From an uncultured Dyadobacter sp. (lineage in GTDB: Bacteria; Bacteroidota; Bacteroidia; Cytophagales; Spirosomataceae): DNA of 64,000 bases. The position numbers and the translations under genes are program-made. Of this stretch, positions 17,001 through 25,634 are shown piece by piece. The notes beneath the pieces are model-generated. The model worked only from the letters and a program-made list of their open reading frames with translations, was not told the DNA's origin and did not search any database. The stretch lies in assembly GCF_946482605.1 (NCBI RefSeq), contig NZ_CAMLSE010000039.1, positions 11,790-75,789 on the forward strand, given 5' to 3'. The first letter of the stretch is position 1; each line of letters begins with the position of its first letter.

Positions 17001-17837
17001 CTAATAGGCGAATATTTGACTGATCCGTTGGGGATTTTCCAGCACCGCATTGAACAAATGTTCCAGATCCACGCGGCTTTCTTCCTGTGTCGAATTCTCA
17101 AAAACGGCTTTGTAACCGCGGAGTGAAGGTTCGGAATAAAGTATCCGGTTGTCGTATTCAATGCTGGGCAATGTACCGAAACAGAGGCGTTCGGAAATCG
17201 TATCGAGGCTGTGCTGAATGAGTATCTTGCTGTCTTCCAGGATAATAATAGCGTCGATGAGGTTGTCGAGGTCGCGAACCTGGTGGGTAGAGATAAGGAT
17301 GAGGCGGTCTTTGTCGAGCGCCGACGATACCAGCCGACGGAACTGGCTTTTCGAAGGGATATCGAGGCCGTTGGTAGGCTCGTCCATGATCAATACCCGG
17401 GTGTTAGTGGCCAATGCAAATGCGATCAAAACCTTTTTCTTTTGGCCGTACGACATGCCTGTCAGCTTGTTACCTTCCGGAATGTCGAGTTCTGCGATGT
17501 AGGCGCGAAAAAGTTGCTCATCGAACTTCGGATAGAATGGCGCCACGAGGCTCAGGTACTTATCGACGGTCACGGAGGGAAGGTAAATTTCCTCGGGCAG
17601 GAAGAAAACATCCTGTAAAAACGCAGGCTGTCGTTGGCGCGGTTCATGACCGGAAACTTCAATGCGGCCGTTGGTAGGAAACAGCAGGCCTGCCATATTT
17701 CGCAGCAAGCTTGACTTTCCAGCGCCATTTTTCCCGAGCAAGCCGTAAATGTGTCCCGCGCCTAGGTGTAGGTTGAGGTTTTCAAACAATTTTTTACGCT
17801 TTCCGTACCCAAAAGAAACCTGGTTAAGGTGGATCAT
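17001..17837 (-). CDS. ABC transporter ATP-binding protein
   Basis: 278 aa. Walker A GLLGKNGAGKSSLLRN (residues about 33-48), Q-loop region FFLPEEIYLPS, a degenerate signature LTGMSYGQKKK in place of LSGGQ, Walker B VLIMDEPTNGLD and the switch His in ISTHQVRD. It energises export or another function of the neighbouring permease. It is the first gene of a five-gene operon ending in the GntR regulator and a beta-rich exported protein. Confidence 0.93.
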   Translation of the reverse strand: MIHLNQVSFGYGKRKKLFENLNLHLGAGHIYGLLGKNGAGKSSLLRNMAGLLFPTNGRIEVSGHEPRQRQPAFLQDVFFLPEEIYLPSVTVDKYLSLVAPFYPKFDEQLFRAYIAELDIPEGNKLTGMSYGQKKKVLIAFALATNTRVLIMDEPTNGLDIPSKSQFRRLVSSALDKDRLILISTHQVRDLDNLIDAIIILEDSKILIQHSLDTISERLCFGTLPSIEYDNRILYSEPSLRGYKAVFENSTQEESRVDLEHLFNAVLENPQRISQIFAY

Positions 17838-17852
17838 GGCTCAATTGTTTTA

Positions 17853-17874
17853 GTGTATTAGTTAAATAGTACAC
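17853..17874. promoter_or_regulatory. 22-bp palindrome in front of the ABC operon: candidate GntR/YtrA operator
   Basis: The sequence runs GTGTA-N12-TACAC with an AT-rich centre; 18 of 22 positions are palindromic. It lies 15 bp upstream of the first gene of the operon, over the expected promoter or leader. Outer GTGTA/TACAC-type arms suit a YtrA-subfamily repressor dimer, and the operon encodes such a regulator. Confidence 0.65.
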
Positions 17875-17956
17875 CACAAATGTAACTGATCATTTTACTT
17901 CCGCAATAGTTGAGCGAAAAATATTTTTTTGGAAAGAGAAAGAAAAGAAACCGTTG

Positions 17957-18556
17957 TTAGGCGCCGGAAATCAGCCGCTTATAATCGTCCTGCGTGTCGA
18001 TATCTACGCTTCCTTGCGGAAACGGATATTTGGAAACGTCCTCTGCGTAGCGGTTGAACAGCTTTTTCGCTCCCTCGGCACCGCTGAGTTGCATCAATGC
18101 AGGAAAGTAGGAAGCTGCGAAAAACGCCGGTGTGCCAAGGGAGTTGGCGTATTGTGAAGCAACAATGCCGGTTTGGGTCTGCTGCGACAGGCCGATTATT
18201 GCTCGGAAGGTTTCCGCAGAAACAAATGGCTGGTCGCTCACAGCCAGGACCGCACCCTTTATCAATGGATTGTGCAGTTGCAATGCATTAATACCCGTTT
18301 TAATGGACGACGACATGCCCTCCGACCAGCCCACGTTGAATGCAGACTTGCAGGGCAGCCCTTCCAGTTCTTTCCCGATCAACTTTGGATTAGAGCCCGT
18401 CACTACGATGACATTAGCGCCCACCGTTTCCAAAGCTGCTTCTGTAACATGCCGGATCAGGCTTTTTCCCTGAAATTGAAGCAGCTGCTTCGGCTCCCCC
18501 AGCCGGGAAGAGTTGCCCGCAGCCAGGATAATGATGCCATAATCGTTGCGAGCCAT
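17957..18556 (-). CDS. MocA-like molybdenum cofactor nucleotidyltransferase
   Basis: 199 aa. N-terminal nucleotidyltransferase signature IILAAGNSSRLGEPKQLLQFQGKSLI (residues 8-33), then VIVVTGSNP and AVSDQPFVSAETF, as in MobA/MocA-type (NTP_transf_3) enzymes that attach CMP or GMP to molybdopterin. It begins 6 bp after the XdhC stop. With XdhC and the cysteine desulfurase it forms a maturation set for xanthine-dehydrogenase-type molybdoenzymes, favouring MocA (CTP) over MobA (GTP); that is inference from context. Confidence 0.85.
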   Translation of the reverse strand: MARNDYGIIILAAGNSSRLGEPKQLLQFQGKSLIRHVTEAALETVGANVIVVTGSNPKLIGKELEGLPCKSAFNVGWSEGMSSSIKTGINALQLHNPLIKGAVLAVSDQPFVSAETFRAIIGLSQQTQTGIVASQYANSLGTPAFFAASYFPALMQLSGAEGAKKLFNRYAEDVSKYPFPQGSVDIDTQDDYKRLISGA

Positions 18557-18562
18557 TTGAAG

Positions 18563-19753
18563 TCAGGGGGTAATGATCTGAACGGCGCAGAGGAAGTCTT
18601 CTTTTTCGTCGCGGGTGTAATCCACGTGCTGCTGGGCGCGGTTGTGGATCGGTTCGAATTTTTCTCGAAGGGAAAGCCCAGCACGCCTACCCAGCACGGC
18701 TTTAATTTCCGCTAATACCGACAATGCGATTTCCTCGGAGGTTTCGGCGCCGATATCGAGTCCTACCGGTCCGTATACCTTCTCTTTCTGCTCATCGCAA
18801 ATCACCATCCCCTCGCTTTCCAGTTCCGAGTACATTCGTTCCAGCTTCTTCTTCGGGCCTAATGCCCCCACATAATGGCAGGCTTCGACGGTTAGTAGCT
18901 GTTTCAGCAATGCGAGGTCGTAATTGTAATTGTGTGTCATGAGAACGACAAATGTCCGTTCATCGACGACAATGTGTTTCAAAACGTCGTCTGCACGCGA
19001 AACAAGCACTTTTCCGGCTTTGGGGAAACGCTGGCGCGTAGCGTGCCCGGTGCGCCCATCGACCACGGTAACATCCCAGCCCAGTACACTGGCCATTTCG
19101 GTAAGCGGAATGGTATCGTTGCCGGCGCCGGCGATGATGAGGGATGGAGGTGTATTGAAATACTCCACAAAACCCGTCAGTGAGCCTAATGCCTTGAAAA
19201 ATGAATCGTTACGTTCATAGGCAGCTTGTGTTTCTGAAAGCAGCTGGTCGTACATCGCCGGGTCCGCGCAATTGCAGGTGACCTGATCGTCGTTTTGTAA
19301 ATGCAGGAAACAGGTGCCGGGTTGGGAACCCGTGCGTGACTGCAACGAAAACATCGTAACGAGTACCGCATTCTGTCGTTTGGCCGCGACCATTTTCAGC
19401 AGTTCCACCGGGTTTTGGGCGTCGTCTGTTTTAATGGGTTCGAAAAGTATATGTACAATGCCGTTGCATCCAAGCTGAACGCCGAGTGTGGTGTCGTTTT
19501 CGTCAGTGGTGTCGTAGGTGACCAGTTTGTTTTTCTGCTGTGAGATAGCCAGCAACGCTTTCCGCAATGCATCGCCTTCCAGGCAGCCGCCGCTGATTGC
19601 ACCGGTCAGCTGGCCGTCGTCGGTCACGAGCATACGTGCGCCCGGGCGTCTGTATGAGGACCCCTCCACGTGCACGACGGTCGCGAGCGCCATGCGCTTG
19701 CCCAAGATCAATGCCTGCTCATACGACCGGATGATGTCCGTGATTTCCTTCAT
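18563..19753 (-). CDS. XdhC/CoxI-family molybdoenzyme maturation factor
   Basis: 396 aa. N-terminal XdhC domain (ALATVVHVEGSSYRRPGARMLVTDDGQLTGAISGGCLEGD, residues about 22-61) and a C-terminal Rossmann domain (LIIAGAGNDTIPLTEMASVLGWDVTVVDGR, then MTHNYNYDLALLKQLL and YVGALGPKKKLERM). XdhC proteins bind molybdenum cofactor, aid its sulfuration and insert it into xanthine dehydrogenase-like enzymes. The start overlaps the end of the cysteine desulfurase gene by 35 bp, so the desulfurase and XdhC are probably coupled in expression and function. Confidence 0.92.
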   Translation of the reverse strand: MKEITDIIRSYEQALILGKRMALATVVHVEGSSYRRPGARMLVTDDGQLTGAISGGCLEGDALRKALLAISQQKNKLVTYDTTDENDTTLGVQLGCNGIVHILFEPIKTDDAQNPVELLKMVAAKRQNAVLVTMFSLQSRTGSQPGTCFLHLQNDDQVTCNCADPAMYDQLLSETQAAYERNDSFFKALGSLTGFVEYFNTPPSLIIAGAGNDTIPLTEMASVLGWDVTVVDGRTGHATRQRFPKAGKVLVSRADDVLKHIVVDERTFVVLMTHNYNYDLALLKQLLTVEACHYVGALGPKKKLERMYSELESEGMVICDEQKEKVYGPVGLDIGAETSEEIALSVLAEIKAVLGRRAGLSLREKFEPIHNRAQQHVDYTRDEKEDFLCAVQIITP

Positions 19754-20903
19754 GGCGATGTTGTTTGACTATCTTCGAAATAACCGAGATGGCATGGTTA
19801 ACATGTTCTTCGGTAGAAAACCTTCCAAAACTGAAACGAAAGGAGTTGTGGATCCGTGCATCGGAGAATCCCATTGCTTTCAGGACATAGCTCGGTTCGA
19901 GTGTCGCCGAAGTGCAGGCTGAGCTCCTGGAAAAGGCAATATCGCTTCCGGCCTCGAATATCAGCTTTTCGCCGTCGACCTTCCCAAACGATATGTTAGT
20001 GCAATGGGGCAGCCGCCGCGCATCTTCGGAATTGATCTCGATATCCTGCAATACCAGCAGCTCGACTTCAAATGCGTTCCTTAATGCGGTGAGCCGTTTG
20101 CTTTCACGGGCCATTTCCCCGTGGGCAATTTCACACGCCCAGCCCAGTCCGACGATACCAGGTACATTCAGTGTTCCGCTGCGCATGTTGCGTTCGTGAC
20201 CACCGCCGTCCATTTGTGCAATGAGGGATACCGCCGGGTTCTTTTTTCTGACATACAATGCACCTGCTCCCTTCGGACCGTAGAGCTTGTGGGCGCTGAG
20301 CGCGAGGATATCGATTCCGTCGGATTGGACGTTTACCGGTATTTTGCCTACGGCCTGGGTCGCATCCGACATGAAAAGGATGTGGTGCTTTTTGGCAATG
20401 GCCGCTATTTCGCGGATTGGCTGTATTACCCCGGTTTCGTTATTGGCATACATCACCGCAATCAGGACCGTATTTTCGGTAATTGCATTTTCCAGGTCTT
20501 CCAACCCGATCAGGCCATTGGCATTCACCGGCAGATAAGTAACGCTCCCGCCCGACTGCTCGATATGACGGCAGGTGTCCAGCACCGCTTTATGTTCAGT
20601 GCAAACGGTTATGAAATGCTTTTGTTCCTGTTCCGAATGCTGGAAAACACCTTTCAGAGCAAGATTAATAGCTTCGGTTGCCCCGGATGTAAAAACGATC
20701 TCCTGGGGATGTGCGCCGATCAGGTTGGCAACCTGCTCCCGGGCAATATCCACGGATTCTTCCGCTTCCCAGCCATAAGAATGTGTTCGGCTCGCTGCAT
20801 TTCCGAATTTCTCCGAGAAATAAGGCAGCATTTCCTGTAAAACCCTCGGATCGACCGGGGTTGTAGCATTGTTATCCAGGTAAACCGGCAGTTTCAGGAG
20901 CAT
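19719..20903 (-). CDS. Cysteine desulfurase (NifS/IscS-like), probably for molybdenum cofactor sulfuration
   Basis: 394 aa from the ATG at 20901-20903; a TTG 27 bp upstream is less likely. PLP-dependent class V fold: YLDNNATTPVDPRVLQEM at the N-terminus, TSGATEAINLALKG, SDATQAVGK, the PLP-lysine motif SAHKLYGPKGAGALY, and the active-site loop with Cys in SRSSACTSATLEPS. It takes sulfur from cysteine. It stands next to XdhC and a MocA-like enzyme and not near isc/suf genes, so a dedicated role in making the sulfurated molybdenum cofactor is likely by analogy with NifS4-XdhC pairs. Confidence 0.92.
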   Translation of the reverse strand: MLLKLPVYLDNNATTPVDPRVLQEMLPYFSEKFGNAASRTHSYGWEAEESVDIAREQVANLIGAHPQEIVFTSGATEAINLALKGVFQHSEQEQKHFITVCTEHKAVLDTCRHIEQSGGSVTYLPVNANGLIGLEDLENAITENTVLIAVMYANNETGVIQPIREIAAIAKKHHILFMSDATQAVGKIPVNVQSDGIDILALSAHKLYGPKGAGALYVRKKNPAVSLIAQMDGGGHERNMRSGTLNVPGIVGLGWACEIAHGEMARESKRLTALRNAFEVELLVLQDIEINSEDARRLPHCTNISFGKVDGEKLIFEAGSDIAFSRSSACTSATLEPSYVLKAMGFSDARIHNSFRFSFGRFSTEEHVNHAISVISKIVKQHRHEGNHGHHPVV

Positions 20904-20953
20904 TGACAGATCTTTCTTTTCCAAAAGCAAAATGCTTGCTGTTAGTTCAAATT

Positions 20954-20991
20954 AAACAAAAAACCATCTCATTTTAAACATGAGATGGTTT
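20954..20991 (-). terminator. Rho-independent terminator after the DabB-like gene
   Basis: Perfect 12-bp inverted repeat AAACCATCTCAT / ATGAGATGGTTT (20961-20972 and 20980-20991) with a 7-nt loop. On the minus strand it is followed by a T-rich run, ending the transcript of the gene that stops at 21022. Confidence 0.85.
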
Positions 20992-21021
20992 CTACAACTT
21001 AAACGAACAGGTTAACTATAA

Positions 21022-22887
21022 TTATGAAGGTTGGTAGGCCATATCGCCGGTGGACAGGACGTCTGGCCCTAGGAATACCCGGGCATAAATGCGTATCGCA
21101 GCCAGCCCATTGAGAATGAGGCTCGACGCGATCACGAATGCGAGAAGCATTTGATTTTCTTGAATGGACCTCAAAATGAAGCTTTCGGCAATAAACGCCG
21201 GTGTGACGGGAAAGCCCGACATTCCGAGGCAGCATAGCAAAAATATAAGCGCCAGGCCCGGGTGCTTGCAAGAATGGCCGTGGAAGCGATCAAGTCCGAT
21301 GTTGTGCTCCAATGACTTTAACTTGTAGAGGAGGACGGAACCGATCACGCCGGCGACCATTACACCGCTCAGATAGAGAAAGGCCTGATCGTAGCTGAAA
21401 CGCCCATTGAATAGGATTGCAAGCGCAATCCAACAATGGTTCATCATGATCAGCAGCCAGCTCATCTGCGTTCTCAGGCGTTCTGTGAATGATTTCAGAA
21501 CCATTATCAAACCAATCAGCGAGAACAGGAACGGAAGGTAGGCGCTTATATTTTGCGGGATATTTGCTTTTTGGAGGAGCCCCAGTACACCGCTCAGATA
21601 CAGTGGGGTAAAGATTAGCACCGCCCGGGTGAAATCCAGGAAGCTGAGGCGGTCGCCGAGTATTTGCAACGGATTCCACAGGTATCGGTGCGTCAGGGAA
21701 TCGAGATTCCAGGACCTGATGCTCAACATGAAGAGCGTGTACTGGATTTTTTTTGGAATATGAGATGCAACGGACCCGGCATAAGACTCACGTTGATGCA
21801 ATTCCTGGCGGATCGGGTACCCGGCCATTTTTGGAGCCGTGAGCAATTGGTAAGCCCGCAGGAATGCGTTGCCCGCGAAATGGAACAATGCCAGATTCTT
21901 GAAACCTATGGCCACTTCGATGAACATCAGTCCGGTGTGCGCGATGGAGGCATAGGCGACCCGTTGCCTGACCGATGATTGAGCCCGGGCGATACCGGTG
22001 GCGATGGCGGCGGTGGAAAGCCCCGCAAGGGAGATCAGCAAACGCATCGGCAGCAGGTGTTCCCAAAACAAAGCGGTTCGCAACAGCAAAAAGACGCCCA
22101 GGTGCACCAGTAAAGAACCGTAAAGAATCGCGCTGGCAGAGGTACCACTTTCCATGGCACGCGGTAACCATGTAGAAAAGGGAAGCTGTGCAGACTTTAC
22201 ACAGGCAGTGAAAAGCAGCATGACAGGGATGAGCAATGCGATGGCGCCCTGGGTTTTAGGCTGTTCGTAAACCACTCCGTAGCTGCCAAGTTTAAAGAAT
22301 GCGACACCGCGCCACAGGTGGCGACCTGACCACATGGCAAGGGTCAGGCCGACATCACCCAAACGATAAACAGAAAAAAAACGGACGGCGTTTTTTACCG
22401 GAAGGGCCTGGTCGCGGTAAAAGGCGATCAGAAGGAAAGAGGCAATGGCCAGCATTTCCCATCCGATGACTATTGTTTCGAAGTTGCCGGAGCAAATTGT
22501 GACGCTGTAACCCAGGTAGAAAAGCAGAATGATTTTGGAAAGGCGGCTTTGATCTTTTTCTCCCTGCATTTCCCGGCGGTTGTAAATAGCCGCAATGCAG
22601 GTGAGGATTGCCCCAACGGCCATATAGACCGCCGTTATTTTATCAAAATAGAAATCAATGCTAAACCCGAAGTCTTGTGAGCGTAGGAGCGTAACCACCT
22701 TCTGATCGGTGCCTGGGTGCCCATTCCATAGCCAGCGGACCAGGAAGGCGATTATGGCAGTAGTGTGGATGCCTAACGTAAGAAATAGAATGCGCACGAT
22801 GGTATACTCCCGCCTGTCAGGGACAACCACACTGATCAGAAAGCCGATCAGGGGAGGCAGTACCAAAAGTGATGCGAACGATATCAT
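21022..22887 (-). CDS. NuoL/MrpA-like proton-channel subunit (DabB-like)
   Basis: 621 aa with about 14 hydrophobic helices, in the NADH dehydrogenase subunit 5 / antiporter family. Key motifs: GWEMLAIASFLLIAFY (helix 5 Glu), CVKSAQLPFSTWLPRAMESGTSASAILYGSLLVHLGVFLL (helix 7-8, Lys and substrate channel), and AYASIAHTGLMFIEVAIGF. No other complex I or Mrp genes are near. It follows a DUF2309/DabA-like gene by 85 bp. The DabA-DabB pair takes up inorganic carbon driven by ion flow in other bacteria. Here the DabA partner is shortened, so the function may differ. Confidence 0.85.
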   Translation of the reverse strand: MISFASLLVLPPLIGFLISVVVPDRREYTIVRILFLTLGIHTTAIIAFLVRWLWNGHPGTDQKVVTLLRSQDFGFSIDFYFDKITAVYMAVGAILTCIAAIYNRREMQGEKDQSRLSKIILLFYLGYSVTICSGNFETIVIGWEMLAIASFLLIAFYRDQALPVKNAVRFFSVYRLGDVGLTLAMWSGRHLWRGVAFFKLGSYGVVYEQPKTQGAIALLIPVMLLFTACVKSAQLPFSTWLPRAMESGTSASAILYGSLLVHLGVFLLLRTALFWEHLLPMRLLISLAGLSTAAIATGIARAQSSVRQRVAYASIAHTGLMFIEVAIGFKNLALFHFAGNAFLRAYQLLTAPKMAGYPIRQELHQRESYAGSVASHIPKKIQYTLFMLSIRSWNLDSLTHRYLWNPLQILGDRLSFLDFTRAVLIFTPLYLSGVLGLLQKANIPQNISAYLPFLFSLIGLIMVLKSFTERLRTQMSWLLIMMNHCWIALAILFNGRFSYDQAFLYLSGVMVAGVIGSVLLYKLKSLEHNIGLDRFHGHSCKHPGLALIFLLCCLGMSGFPVTPAFIAESFILRSIQENQMLLAFVIASSLILNGLAAIRIYARVFLGPDVLSTGDMAYQPS

Positions 22888-22972
22888 AAGGCGGCATTAA
22901 GAAAAGCTATCGACAGTTGAAATGATTGGAAGTGCGGCTTTACTGATCACCGACCGCCGATAGCTAATGTTT

Positions 22973-24601
22973 TTAGTGAGTGGAATGAAATGGCAGGTTT
23001 TCGTAATGATATTCGTATGTCGTTGCCGGATCGCCGACATTTCCCAAACCGGGCCGATAAGATTTGTAAGGGATCATTTCACCGTCTCTGAAAACAAACA
23101 AGTCTTGTGTTTCGGGATTGAGAACCGCGAGGTGTACCCATTCATTGATGAACCATTCGAAAGCGCCCGGGAGCCTTTGAATCACATCCATGACGGTCTC
23201 CGGAAAGTGCTCCACCAGAACCAGCAACCTGACCGGGTCGTGGCGTCCGACTTCCTCGCTGGACAAGCCCCACCGGAGATCACTTTCCATGCTATTGCTG
23301 ATGCCAAAGAAACCCATGACCTGATGCAAAAACCGCGTCCCGGTGCCTAATTTCTGGTTATCATTCCGTGAGAAGAAGTAACCCAGGTTAATGCCCCCCT
23401 GAGCGGGTATCAGCTCGCGCAGGACATGGATCAGATCGTCGCCTCCCAGGTCGATTTCATAATTATAAGCGTGCAGCAATACATGGTGGGCAGCGTCGAG
23501 GTTGCTGGTGAGCCTGTGCCTGCCGACGATACACAGCGCATGGGTCGCCAGGTTAAGGCCGGGGTATGGTTCAAACAGCAATGATCGGTTGTTTACCGCT
23601 GAATGCCCGCCGGAATCGTTCACCGTGGTCTGGCCGAATGAAGTGATGGACTCCGGTTTATGTGCTTTGATTTCTGCGAAAACCTGGTCGTAGTAGCTCC
23701 ATTCCAGTGCCTCCTGCCATATCGACTGTACTTCGCTCAGTTCACTCGCCTGTACCGCCGAGAAGAGTTCTTCCGGCTGGTCCCGGATCTGGACGGCCAG
23801 GGGAGCCCAGGAGCCGGGAAAATGAGCGTCCAGTGCATCGATTTCCATTAGCAATTCGAAAATAACCAACTCGTGCAAAGAGATTTTGCGGGGGTAGGGC
23901 AGCGTTTCGGACTGATCTTCGATTGCCGAAACCATCCCCGACCAGCCGTGGTGGGCAAACTGCTGATCGAAAAGATATTGCCCGAAAAGCAGCTCGTCGC
24001 CGACCACGACTTCGAGCAGGTCACCGATCGATGGTGTCGTATGGAGCAGCAGATTCCTCGCACGCGGCGTCCTGAAAACACTGGTAAAACTGTTTGCTTC
24101 TATCTCGCGAAGAGCAGCAAGAAAGCCGTTTTCGTGAACAGGAAACTTCCATACAGATACACCCTGGTCGAGATAGCTGCAAAGAATTCTAAACAAAGTC
24201 GGATGGACAATGGCATTGAGATCGAGCCTGCATTGCGTTTTCCATTGCGTCCTGAGCCTTCCGATTCTGGGCGTTTTGCCACCGTGGAATTTTTTCATCA
24301 GAACCTTGTCCCTCCATTCTGAGGTGCGCAAAGGCCCCTTCCTTTCCAGTATCACTTTTTCCAGGATTTCCGGGTTGATCTTCCTGGCATTATAAAAAGA
24401 CCGGTATTCGTCGGGAGAAAGAAGGGTACAATAGCCAAATATTTCGGACGCCTGATGCAGTGCATTGTGAAATTTGTATCGCTGAAATGCACGCAACGGG
24501 TTGCGGTGGAGAACACGATCAGGAAGGTCCGCAGCCGGAAGGAAATGCTTCAGACTCTGCAATGCGGCATGTTCGTCGAATGATTGTTTCCGCGCATTCA
24601 T
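22973..24601 (-). CDS. DUF2309 (UPF0753, DabA-like) protein lacking the zinc-site segment
   Basis: 542 aa from the ATG at 24599-24601; an upstream TTG at 24697 would add 32 residues. The N-terminal part matches the family (HFLPAADLPDRVLHRNPLRAFQRYKFHNAL, CSYLDQGVSVWKFP, DELLFGQYLFDQQFAHHGW), as does the C-terminal part (ATHALCIVGRHRLT, GGINLGYFFSRNDNQKLGTGTRFLHQVMGFFG, HDPVRLLVLVEHFP). The middle segment that normally carries the beta-carbonic-anhydrase-like zinc ligands (a Cys-x-Asp-x-Arg motif and the GHG ... CGACGG region) is not found. The family is usually about 800-1000 aa. The reading frame is intact, so this looks like an internal deletion, not a frameshift. Confidence 0.82.
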   Translation of the reverse strand: MNARKQSFDEHAALQSLKHFLPAADLPDRVLHRNPLRAFQRYKFHNALHQASEIFGYCTLLSPDEYRSFYNARKINPEILEKVILERKGPLRTSEWRDKVLMKKFHGGKTPRIGRLRTQWKTQCRLDLNAIVHPTLFRILCSYLDQGVSVWKFPVHENGFLAALREIEANSFTSVFRTPRARNLLLHTTPSIGDLLEVVVGDELLFGQYLFDQQFAHHGWSGMVSAIEDQSETLPYPRKISLHELVIFELLMEIDALDAHFPGSWAPLAVQIRDQPEELFSAVQASELSEVQSIWQEALEWSYYDQVFAEIKAHKPESITSFGQTTVNDSGGHSAVNNRSLLFEPYPGLNLATHALCIVGRHRLTSNLDAAHHVLLHAYNYEIDLGGDDLIHVLRELIPAQGGINLGYFFSRNDNQKLGTGTRFLHQVMGFFGISNSMESDLRWGLSSEEVGRHDPVRLLVLVEHFPETVMDVIQRLPGAFEWFINEWVHLAVLNPETQDLFVFRDGEMIPYKSYRPGLGNVGDPATTYEYHYENLPFHSTH

Positions 24602-24840
24602 GGGCTTGGCTGCTGGCTTTTGTATAATCGTTTTCGGGAGTGGAAAACATTGCTTGCCGGTTTTCCAATTTCTTGATTCAAAGGAGCTGAGCAGCAATTA
24701 AAACGCAATTAAAGGCAACTTAAAATCACGTTAAAATTGGGAAAATGAAGCATTTTCCGCGATTAACTAACGGCGTTGACCGGGAGTCGTGTACCGGATT
24801 TATTAATCGGAGAATTGGGCGTTTAATGAAACTATTTTTT

Positions 24841-24848
24841 TAATTTTG
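24841..24848 (+). promoter_or_regulatory. Promoter -7 box (TAnnTTTG) for the peroxiredoxin gene
   Basis: TAATTTTG fits the Bacteroidota -7 consensus. A TTG at 24815-24817 lies 23 bp upstream as a possible -33 element. The 304-bp region between the DabA-like gene and the peroxiredoxin also has to carry the divergent promoter; I see no other clear signal in it. Confidence 0.5.
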
Positions 24849-24905
24849 TGTTCTACTCTACAATATTAGTAGATTAAATATGTCAACCTTTTAACCTTCA
24901 CCATT

Positions 24906-25541
24906 ATGTCACTTCGATTAGGAGATATCGCACCGGATTTTGAAGCCAATACCACGCAGGGACCCATTAAATTCCACGAGTGGCTGGGAGATAGCTGGGG
25001 ATTGCTGTTCTCTCACCCCGCTGACTTTACTCCCGTTTGTACAACAGAATTAGGTAAAACGGCCCTTTTGAAAGGTGAATTTGAGAAGCGCAATGTGAAA
25101 GTGCTCGCAGTGAGCGTGGACGACCTGGATTCGCATAACCGTTGGATCCCGGACATTAACGAAGTCAACAATACGGAAGTTAACTTCCCGATCATTGCAG
25201 ACGAGGGCCGCAAGGTAGCACAGCTGTATGATATGATCCACCCTAATGCGAGTGAAAAGGCAACCGTTCGTTCGGTGTTTATTATCGGGCCCGACAAGAA
25301 AGTAAAGTTGACGATCACTTACCCTGCTTCGACGGGCCGCAATTTCAATGAGATCCTACGTGTTGTGGATTCGTTGCAGCTGACAGCCAATTATTCCGTA
25401 GCTACCCCCGCCGACTGGAAGGACGGCGAGGATGTGATCGTGGTACCTGCTGTGAGCACCGAGGACGCGCAGAAGAAATTTACCAAAGGACTGAATATCG
25501 TAAAGCCATACCTGCGCTACACGCCACAGCCTAACAAGTGA
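24906..25541 (+). CDS. 1-Cys peroxiredoxin (Prx6-type)
   Basis: 211 aa. Peroxidatic Cys45 in the motif HPADFTPVCTTELG (37-50), Arg in the EKATVRSVFIIGPDKK strand, and the long Prx6-type C-terminal domain with TPADWKDGEDVIVVPAVS. It reduces hydrogen peroxide or lipid peroxides in the cytoplasm. Only one Cys is in the active region, so the resolving partner must be external. It is a single-gene unit with its own promoter and a strong terminator at 25574-25619. Confidence 0.95.
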   Translation: MSLRLGDIAPDFEANTTQGPIKFHEWLGDSWGLLFSHPADFTPVCTTELGKTALLKGEFEKRNVKVLAVSVDDLDSHNRWIPDINEVNNTEVNFPIIADEGRKVAQLYDMIHPNASEKATVRSVFIIGPDKKVKLTITYPASTGRNFNEILRVVDSLQLTANYSVATPADWKDGEDVIVVPAVSTEDAQKKFTKGLNIVKPYLRYTPQPNK

Positions 25542-25573
25542 GCCTTAGGCTGCCGGCAGATAGTTTACGGACT

Positions 25574-25619
25574 AAAAAAGAATGCGGATGTCTCGTGGAG
25601 GCATCCGCATTCTTTTTTT
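25574..25619. terminator. Bidirectional Rho-independent terminator
   Basis: Long stem with arms AGAATGCGGATG and CATCCGCATTCT flanked by an A run on the left and a T run on the right. It serves the peroxiredoxin gene from the left and the convergent membrane-protein gene from the right. Confidence 0.9.
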
Positions 25620-25634
25620 GTTCTGTCGGGACAA

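Noticed and set aside
18173..18715. 180-aa plus-strand frame across MocA and XdhC genes
   Set aside because: Antisense to two genes with clear motifs; no recognisable domain or start signal of its own.
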